A stretch of 64,000 nucleotides of DNA, taken from an uncultured Collinsella sp. (GTDB taxonomy: Bacteria; Actinomycetota; Coriobacteriia; Coriobacteriales; Coriobacteriaceae). The position numbers were made by a program, and so were the translations under genes. The stretch's first letter is position 1. Every line of letters begins with the position of its first letter. Shown piece after piece: positions 57,960 to 64,000 of this stretch. The stretch spans positions 5,475 to 69,474 of the forward strand of contig UQKL01000013.1 of the NCBI GenBank assembly GCA_900541695.1, written 5' to 3'. The notes below the pieces were generated by a model. That model did not search any database and was not told the origin of the DNA. It was given only the letters and a program-made list of their open reading frames with translations.

Positions 57960-60322
57960 GGATTCTCAAGCTCTTTAAAAAGCATATCCTGGCACTGTTC
58001 ACAGCTATCGTACTTATCGTAATCAGCTGCAACGCCGATCTGGCGCTGCCTACCTATATGAGCGACATCGTCGACGTGGGCGTGCAGCAAGGCGGTATCG
58101 CCTCGCCCGTGCCCGACACCATTCGCGCCGAATCGCTCGACGACCTCGAACTCTTCATGAGCGCCAAGGACGCCAAGGCTGTGGAGGCCGTGTTTAGCAA
58201 GGCTGACAAAAACGGCATTCGAACGTACAAGGGCACCGAGGAAGAGCGTGCCGATGGAGGCAAAATTACCGACATTATGAGCCTGCCCGAGACCGTCGTC
58301 CTTTCGCTCAACCAGGGCATCGACGCCGACTCCATGGGAGACATGACCGGCACGTCCAGCGAGAAAGACAGCGACGCCGCTCAGGCCATGCCCACGCCCG
58401 AGCAAATGGCAGCGATGACGCCCGAGCAGCTCGCCGAGATGCAGCAGAAGGCCGCAGCGGCGCAGAATATGCAAAAGCAGATCGACGCCGACGGCGGCAA
58501 GATCACCATGAAGAGCCTGCGCCTGGGTGTCGAGGGCGGTCTGGTAGACCAAAGCAAGCTCGTCGAGGGCGCCAACGAAATGGCGGACAAAATGGGCTCC
58601 ATGTCGGGCTCCATCGTCACCCAGCGCGCCGTGAGCTATGTACAGGACGAGTACAAGGCGCAGGGCATCGACCCCGCCGACGTGCAGAACGCCTACCTGG
58701 GCCGCATGGCGACCACGATGTTTGGTCTGTGTCTGGTGTCGCTGGTCGCCACCATCCTGACCGGTGCCGTGGCTTCGCGCACCGCCTGCTCCATCGCACG
58801 CGACCTGCGCCGCGAGACCTTCAACAAGGTTATGCACTTCTCGCCGGCCGAGGTGGGCAAGTTTAGCCAGGCCTCGCTCATCACCCGCTGCACCAACGAC
58901 ATTCAGCAGATTCAGATGGCCGCAACCCTGTTTATCCGCATGTGTCTGATGGCGCCCGTCATGGGCATCGTCGCCGTCATGCGCGTCCTGGCCAACCACA
59001 CCGGCCTGGAGTGGACCATCGCCGTGGCCATCATCGCGGTCTCGGCCGTCGTCGGCGTGCTTATGGGCCTCACTATGCCCAAATTCAAAAAGATGCAGAG
59101 CTTTGTGGACCGCGTGAACCTTACCGCCCGCGAGCTGCTCGACGGCCTTATGCCTATCCGCTCGTTCAACCGCGAGGAGCATGAGCTCGAGCGTTTTGAC
59201 AAGGCTTCGCTCGACCTGATGACCACGCAGCTCTACACCAACCGCGCCATGAGCTTTATGATGCCGCTCATGATGCTGGTCATGAATTGCATCACCGTGC
59301 TTATCGTCTGGTTTGGCGCGCAGGGCGTGTCCGACGGCGTGATGCAGGTCGGCAACATGATGGCGTTTATCTCCTACACCATGCAGATCGTCATGGCGTT
59401 TATGATCCTCACCATGGTTTCGGTCATCCTGCCCCGCGCCGAGGTCGCAGCCGAGCGCGTGGAAGAGGTCATCACCTGCCCCACGAGCATCAACGACCCC
59501 TCCTCGCCCAAACTGCCCGCGACCAGCGCGTCACGCGGCGAGCTCACCTTCCGCGACGTGAGCTTCCAGTATCCCGATGCCCGCGCCGATGTCATCAGCG
59601 GCGTGAACTTCACCACGCATGCCGGTCAGATGCTCGGCATCATTGGCTCCACGGGCTCGGGCAAGTCCACGCTCGTGCAGCTGATTCCGCGCCTGTACGA
59701 CGTCACAGGCGGCAGCATTTCGCTCGACGGCATCGACGTGCGTGACATGACCCTTTCCGAGCTACGCCGCCGTATTGGTTATATCCCGCAGCAGGGTCGC
59801 CTGTTCTCGGGCACCGTCGAGAGCAACCTCAAGTTTGCCGGCGATATGGTGAGTGACGAGGATATGCGCCAGGCGGCACGCGTCGCCCAGGCGGAGGACT
59901 TTATCGCCGAGCGCGAGGGCGGCTACGACTCCCCCATCAGCCAGGGCGGATCCAATGTCTCGGGCGGCCAGCGCCAGCGCCTGGCCATCGCCCGCGCGTT
60001 GGCCAAAAAGCCCGAGGTCGTGGTGTTCGATGACTCGTTTAGTGCCCTCGACTACAAGACCGACGCGCGCCTGCGCGAGGAGCTGGCCAAAAACGTTACC
60101 GACGCCGCGCTCGTGGTCGTGGCACAACGCATCGCGACCATCATGCACGCCGACCAGATCATCGTACTCGACGACGGTCACGTAGTGGGCACCGGCACGC
60201 ACGAGGAGCTACTGCGCAGTTGCCCGGCGTACCTGGAAATCGCACAGTCGCAGCTTTCCGCCGAGGAGCTGGGGCTTACCCAAGAAGAAATTGCAGCCGT
60301 TATGGAAGGAGGCGAGCGCTAA
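57956..60322 (+). CDS. ABC exporter half-transporter with degenerate catalytic site
   Basis: The 788-residue protein has a type IV exporter membrane domain and a C-terminal ATPase (Walker A GSTGSGKST, Q-loop, signature VSGGQRQR). Walker B reads VVVFDDSFSALD, with Asp where the catalytic Glu normally is. This is the pattern of the non-hydrolysing half in heterodimeric exporters such as TM287 or BmrC. Between the first two helices it has an extra extracytoplasmic region of about 200 residues (to about residue 245), rich in Met, Ala and Gln. It pairs with the next gene. Confidence 0.9.
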   Translation: MRILKLFKKHILALFTAIVLIVISCNADLALPTYMSDIVDVGVQQGGIASPVPDTIRAESLDDLELFMSAKDAKAVEAVFSKADKNGIRTYKGTEEERADGGKITDIMSLPETVVLSLNQGIDADSMGDMTGTSSEKDSDAAQAMPTPEQMAAMTPEQLAEMQQKAAAAQNMQKQIDADGGKITMKSLRLGVEGGLVDQSKLVEGANEMADKMGSMSGSIVTQRAVSYVQDEYKAQGIDPADVQNAYLGRMATTMFGLCLVSLVATILTGAVASRTACSIARDLRRETFNKVMHFSPAEVGKFSQASLITRCTNDIQQIQMAATLFIRMCLMAPVMGIVAVMRVLANHTGLEWTIAVAIIAVSAVVGVLMGLTMPKFKKMQSFVDRVNLTARELLDGLMPIRSFNREEHELERFDKASLDLMTTQLYTNRAMSFMMPLMMLVMNCITVLIVWFGAQGVSDGVMQVGNMMAFISYTMQIVMAFMILTMVSVILPRAEVAAERVEEVITCPTSINDPSSPKLPATSASRGELTFRDVSFQYPDARADVISGVNFTTHAGQMLGIIGSTGSGKSTLVQLIPRLYDVTGGSISLDGIDVRDMTLSELRRRIGYIPQQGRLFSGTVESNLKFAGDMVSDEDMRQAARVAQAEDFIAEREGGYDSPISQGGSNVSGGQRQRLAIARALAKKPEVVVFDDSFSALDYKTDARLREELAKNVTDAALVVVAQRIATIMHADQIIVLDDGHVVGTGTHEELLRSCPAYLEIAQSQLSAEELGLTQEEIAAVMEGGER

Positions 60323-62178
60323 TGGCAGACGAGACCAAGACTCAAATTCCCAAGCCCACCCGTCAGCGTGGACCCATGGGCCGCATGGGTGGCATGCGCC
60401 GTGGCGAAAAGGCCAAGGACTTTAAGGGCACCATGAGGCAGCTGCTCGGCTATATCGGCCAGCACAAGATTGCCGTGTTTGCCGCCGTCGCCTTTGCCGT
60501 GTGCTCGGTCATCTTTAACATTGTGGGGCCCAAGGTGCTCGGCCAGGTTACCACCAAACTGTTCGAGGGCCTGGTTGCCAAGGTCAACGGTACCGGCGAT
60601 GTCGACTTTAACTGGATCGCCAAGACGCTCGGCTTTTTGCTCTGCCTGTATCTGGCGAGCTCTGTTTGCAGCCTCATCCAGGGCTGGCTCATGACCGGCG
60701 TCACGCAAAAGATTTGCTACCGCATGCGCAAGGAGATCGCCGCCAAGATCGCCGTCGTGCCGATGAGCTACTTCAACGGCCACAGCAAGGGCGACGTGCT
60801 CAGCCGCATCACCAACGACGTCGATACGCTGGGGCAATCGCTCAACCAGAGCGTGACGCAGCTTATTACGTCCGTCACACAGATTATCGGTGTGCTCATC
60901 ATGATGCTTTCGATCAGCCTGCCGCTCACCGGCGTCACCGTGCTCACGCTGCCGGCCGCCGCGATTATCTTGATGGTGATGATTCACTTCTCGCAGCCGT
61001 ACTTCCGCGAGCAGCAGCAGGTCCTGGGTACCGTCAACGGCATTATCGAGGAGGACTTTGCCGGCCAGAACGTCATTCAGGTGTTCGACCGCGCCGAGGC
61101 CTCGATCGAGGAGTTCGACCGTCAAAACGACCGCCTGTTTATTAGTGGCTGGCGCTCGCAGTTCCTGTCGGGCCTGATGATGCCGCTTATGAGCCTGGTG
61201 GGCAACATGGGTTACGTGGGCGTTGTCGTAGTGGGCGCGCAGCTCGCGCTGACCGGCAATGCCACGCCCGGCGACATCCAGAGCTTTATCCAGTACGTGC
61301 GCAACTTTACGCAACCCGTGCAGCAGCTGGGCAACGTGAGCAACACGATGCAGTCGATGGCCGCTGCCACCGAGCGCGTCTTTGAGTTCTTGGCCGCGCC
61401 CGAGGAGGAGCAGAAGGCCGACGCGCAGATTCCCGAGAGGCGTCCCGGCCACGTGGAGTTCGACCATGTCAAGTTTGGCTACACACCCGACAAGACCATC
61501 ATCCACGACTTTAGCTGCGAGGCGCAGCCCGGCCAGACCATCGCCATCGTCGGCCCCACCGGCGCCGGCAAGACCACGCTCATTAAGCTGCTGCAGCGCT
61601 TTTACGACGTGGACGGCGGTTCGCTGCGCGTCGAGGGCGTCGACGTGCGCGATTGGGACCGCGCGGCACTTCGCGGCGAGTTTGCCATGGTGCTGCAGGA
61701 TACTTGGCTGTTTAACGGCACGATCCGCGAGAACATCCGCTACGGACGTCCCGATGCAAGCGATGCCGAAGTCGAGGCCGCCGCACGCGCCGCACGCTGC
61801 GACCACTTTATCCATACGCTCGCCGGCGGTTACGACTTTATGATCAACGAGGAGGGCACCAACCTGTCGCAGGGTCAGCGCCAGCTCGTGACCATCGCCC
61901 GCGCCATTTTGGCCGACCGTCCGGCGCTAATTCTCGACGAGGCGACCTCCAACGTTGACACTCGTACCGAGGAGCTTATTCAGCGTGCCATGGATGCGCT
62001 GATGCAAGGCCGCACCAGCTTTGTTATCGCACATCGCCTGTCCACGATTCGCAACGCCGACGTGATCTTGGTGATCCGCGACGGCGACATCGTCGAGAAG
62101 GGCACACACGACGAGTTGCTCGCCCAGGGTGGCTTCTACGCCGACCTGTACAACTCGCAGTTCGACGAGGCGGCGTAA
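60322..62178 (+). CDS. ABC exporter half-transporter with canonical catalytic site
   Basis: The 618-residue partner has a Gly/Arg/Met-rich N-terminal cytoplasmic tail, six membrane helices and an ATPase with Walker A GPTGAGKTT, signature LSQGQRQ, Walker B LILDEATSNVD and switch His in IAHRLST, all intact. Its start overlaps the stop of the first half as TAATG. Together they should form a heterodimeric multidrug or lipid exporter. Confidence 0.92.
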   Translation: MADETKTQIPKPTRQRGPMGRMGGMRRGEKAKDFKGTMRQLLGYIGQHKIAVFAAVAFAVCSVIFNIVGPKVLGQVTTKLFEGLVAKVNGTGDVDFNWIAKTLGFLLCLYLASSVCSLIQGWLMTGVTQKICYRMRKEIAAKIAVVPMSYFNGHSKGDVLSRITNDVDTLGQSLNQSVTQLITSVTQIIGVLIMMLSISLPLTGVTVLTLPAAAIILMVMIHFSQPYFREQQQVLGTVNGIIEEDFAGQNVIQVFDRAEASIEEFDRQNDRLFISGWRSQFLSGLMMPLMSLVGNMGYVGVVVVGAQLALTGNATPGDIQSFIQYVRNFTQPVQQLGNVSNTMQSMAAATERVFEFLAAPEEEQKADAQIPERRPGHVEFDHVKFGYTPDKTIIHDFSCEAQPGQTIAIVGPTGAGKTTLIKLLQRFYDVDGGSLRVEGVDVRDWDRAALRGEFAMVLQDTWLFNGTIRENIRYGRPDASDAEVEAAARAARCDHFIHTLAGGYDFMINEEGTNLSQGQRQLVTIARAILADRPALILDEATSNVDTRTEELIQRAMDALMQGRTSFVIAHRLSTIRNADVILVIRDGDIVEKGTHDELLAQGGFYADLYNSQFDEAA

Positions 62179-62210
62179 ATTCTGCCGCAGGGAACGAATA
62201 ACGCCCGAGA

Positions 62211-62249
62211 ACGGGGGCGCAGGACAACCTGCGCCCCCGTTTTGTTTTG
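62211..62249 (+). terminator. Terminator of the MarR/ABC exporter operon
   Basis: ACGGGGGCGCAGG-ACAA-CCTGCGCCCCCGT followed by TTTGTTTT. Confidence 0.92.
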
Positions 62250-62297
62250 CAGCCCTCGAAACGCCTTCCCTGAGACCTCATTGACGGCGCTTTCCAG

Positions 62298-62537
62298 ACC
62301 CTGTGGGCAAAAAATGGCAAATATGAGTACTGTTACTTTTTTAGTATCAGCCAAAACAGCCTCAAACGACCTCCTTGCGGCCTCTATACGCCTTCAAATT
62401 AATCAAAACGCCCGTTAGCGGGCTTCTGCGTGGCAATGTTAATGAACATATTTTTCACTTTGTCTATTATCTTGCTAGACCGATATGCTACTAGATTAGC
62501 AACCGTACTCATATTTGGCATTTTTTGCCCACAGGGT
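62298..62537. repeat. 240-bp MITE-like element with 33-bp terminal inverted repeats
   Basis: ACCCTGTGGGCAAAAAATGG ... ATATGAGTAC at the left is repeated inverted at the right with one mismatch in 33. The AT-rich interior has no gene. Together with REP-like copy 6 it fills the gene-free region 62250-62754. Confidence 0.82.
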
Positions 62538-62609
62538 GTTTCCTGGGGAACCGACAATAGCCTTAGGGTCCCGCGCGACGCCACTCCCTCCCGGTATCCG
62601 CCGACGTTC

Positions 62610-62656
62610 CCCCATATAAAACCTGCCAAAATAAACCTGTCCCTTTTGGCAGGTTT
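62610..62656 (+). repeat. REP-like element, copy 6
   Basis: CCCATATAAAACCTGCCAAAA ... CCTGTCCCTTTTGGCAGGTTT. The preceding CCGCCGACGTT is shared with copy 5. Confidence 0.88.
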
Positions 62657-62754
62657 CGGGGCGGCGAGGGGTTGCACTTTAGCGTGCGACAGCGGATAAT
62701 GCCGAGCATTCGACAATACGCTTATTGCTCTTTCTGTAGATTGAGGAGGCCCCT

Positions 62755-63786
62755 ATGGCCATGGAATTCAAACGCAAGTTGCCAATCCCCATGGAGATCC
62801 GCGAGGAAATGCCGCTTTCTGCCGAGCTTACCACCAAAAAGCAGGCATTTGACGCCGAGGTCGCCAAAGTCTTTACCGGCGAGGACGCACGTAAGGTGCT
62901 CATCATCGGCCCGTGCTCTGCCGACCGCGAGGATTCGGTGCTTGAGTACATGAACCGACTGGCCAAGACCGCCGAGGAGGTCAAGGACAAGCTCATCATC
63001 ATTCCGCGCGTCTACACCAACAAGCCGCGCACCAAGGGCACCGGCTACAAGGGTCTTCTGCACAACCCCAACCCCGAGGCTCCCGACGACCTGCTCGAGG
63101 GCGTCAAGGCCATCCGCCATATGCACCTGCGCGTTATTGAGGAAACGGGCTTCTTTACCGCCGACGAGATGCTCTATCCGTCCAACTACCAGTACCTCGT
63201 TGACCTGCTGAGCTATGTTGCCGTGGGCGCACGCTCGGTCGAGAACCAGGAGCATCGCCTGGTGTCGAGCGGTATTTCGGTACCCGTCGGCATGAAGAAC
63301 CCCACTGCCGGCTCTACCACCGTTATGCTCAACTCCATTTACGCCGCCCAGGCGCGCCAGAGCTTTATCTTCCGCAACTGGGAGGTCGAGTGCGATGGCA
63401 ACCCGCTCGCGCACGCCGTCATGCGCGGCTACATCGGCCTCGATGGGCGCACCTACCCCAACTACCACTACGAGCACCTCGAGCGCCTGGCCGAGCGCTA
63501 CACCGAGCACGCCGGCTACGCCAACCCAGCGGCGGTCATCGACTGCAACCACGACAACTCGGGCAAGCGACCGCTTGAGCAGTATCGTATTTGCAAGGAG
63601 GTGCTCGACAGCTGCCGCCGCAACGAGTCCATCTCCAAGCTGGTCAAGGGCTTTATGATCGAGTCCTACCTGGAGGATGGCAACCAGCCGGTCGACGGCG
63701 GCGTCTTTGGTAAGTCGATCACCGACCCGTGCCTAGGCTGGGAAAAGACCGACTACCTCATCCACGAGATCGCGGAGCGGGTTTAG
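62755..63786 (+). CDS. 3-deoxy-7-phosphoheptulonate (DAHP) synthase, type I
   Basis: The 343-residue enzyme condenses phosphoenolpyruvate and erythrose 4-phosphate, the first step of the shikimate pathway. It belongs to the AroF/G/H type: LIIGPCSADREDSVLEYMNRL, RVYTNKPRTKGTGYKGLLHNPN, GARSVENQEHRLVSSGI, VGMKNPTAGST and IDCNHDNSGKRP. The N-terminal extension suggests allosteric control by an aromatic amino acid, which cannot be named here. GAGGAGG precedes the ATG. Confidence 0.95.
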   Translation: MAMEFKRKLPIPMEIREEMPLSAELTTKKQAFDAEVAKVFTGEDARKVLIIGPCSADREDSVLEYMNRLAKTAEEVKDKLIIIPRVYTNKPRTKGTGYKGLLHNPNPEAPDDLLEGVKAIRHMHLRVIEETGFFTADEMLYPSNYQYLVDLLSYVAVGARSVENQEHRLVSSGISVPVGMKNPTAGSTTVMLNSIYAAQARQSFIFRNWEVECDGNPLAHAVMRGYIGLDGRTYPNYHYEHLERLAERYTEHAGYANPAAVIDCNHDNSGKRPLEQYRICKEVLDSCRRNESISKLVKGFMIESYLEDGNQPVDGGVFGKSITDPCLGWEKTDYLIHEIAERV

Positions 63787-63922
63787 TTACGCGGGTTTAC
63801 CAACCCGCGTAACGGCTCGACGCTGCAAACCCGCCAGAGCGGCAATCTGCCTTTCAACTGCGGCGGCATGACCAAAAGGTCAATGCCGCCTTGTTTCAAG
63901 GCACCTTGCTCGCTCTGGCGGG
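63777..63922. repeat. Nested palindromes at the DAHP synthase gene end
   Basis: GTTACGCGGGTT pairs with AACCCGCGTAAC (63786-63813), right after the stop codon. GCGGGTTT of the gene end matches an inverted copy at 63826-63833. A second double stem (CCCGCCAGAGCG with CGCTCTGGCGGG, inner GCGGCAT/ATGCCGC) spans 63830-63922. Confidence 0.65.
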
Positions 63923-63963
63923 CTTTCGCTCATATGACCCAATCCGCTGTCAAGAGCCACAAT

Positions 63964-63999
63964 GGCCCCGCCGACCGCTTGCAATCGGTCGGCGGGGCC
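63964..63999. terminator. GC-rich hairpin at the right edge
   Basis: GGCCCCGCCGACCG pairs perfectly with CGGTCGGCGGGGCC. Its flank lies outside the window, so a T tract cannot be checked. Confidence 0.6.
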
Positions 64000-64000
64000 T

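Overview
The window looks like a chromosomal segment of a GC-rich, fermentative, anaerobic actinobacterium, most likely Collinsella or a near relative in the Coriobacteriia. This is inferred from the gene content (pyruvate formate-lyase, sucrose PTS, MEP-pathway dxs, many one- and two-gene core units) and from codon style. No marker-gene search was possible. About 45 protein genes are supported. I see no rRNA, tRNA or CRISPR array.

Layout. 0.1-3.7 kb: a CmpB-family membrane protein, an HD hydrolase and dxs. 4.1-8.5 kb: a polar amino-acid ABC importer and a C26 amidotransferase-like hydrolase. 8.6-14.1 kb: a RiPP (modified peptide) operon on the minus strand. It contains a previously unlisted 42-residue Cys-rich precursor, an ABC-2 type exporter likely giving immunity, a radical SAM/SPASM maturase interrupted by an in-frame TGA, and an ABC peptide exporter. 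Next to it is a DUF2975/XRE regulatory pair. 15-26.7 kb: an Hpt plus degenerate-GGDEF/REC/HD-GYP signalling pair, an alpha/beta hydrolase, a radical SAM protein, SEC-C-fused methionine aminopeptidase, a 2-hydroxyacid dehydrogenase, a VapBC/RelB-like toxin-antitoxin pair, M18 aminopeptidase, a membrane-anchored Ntn hydrolase and phosphofructokinase. 27-39 kb: a membrane-tethered XRE regulator, a MacB/FtsX-like ABC system, a GyrI-like gene behind an SOS box, a CLC transporter, an AIM24 protein, a two-component system and ogt. 39.2-46.2 kb: aspartate-family amino-acid genes (asd, lysC, thrC, thrB), engB and mtnN. 46.2-57 kb: a truncated beta-lactamase-like relic, pflA, a DegV protein, a LacI-controlled sucrose/fructoside operon (two GH32 enzymes around a PTS IIBC) and a split pyruvate formate-lyase. 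57.5-64 kb: a MarR-controlled heterodimeric ABC exporter and DAHP synthase.

The intergenic DNA is unusually rich in palindromic elements of several unrelated families. The most striking are about 110-185 bp double-stem elements at gene 3' ends. Their stems differ completely from copy to copy yet pair perfectly, while two short internal-loop sequences are conserved. In two copies the outermost arm even pairs with the last codons and stop of the upstream gene. Other families are a 45-bp REP-like element (six good copies), a 67-bp hairpin (three copies), a tandem trio of 80-bp palindromes, and several MITE-like elements.

The best candidates for undescribed biology are the RiPP locus with its Cys-rich precursor and interrupted maturase, the family of gene-end stem elements, and the pyruvate formate-lyase whose glycyl-radical domain is a separate gene.
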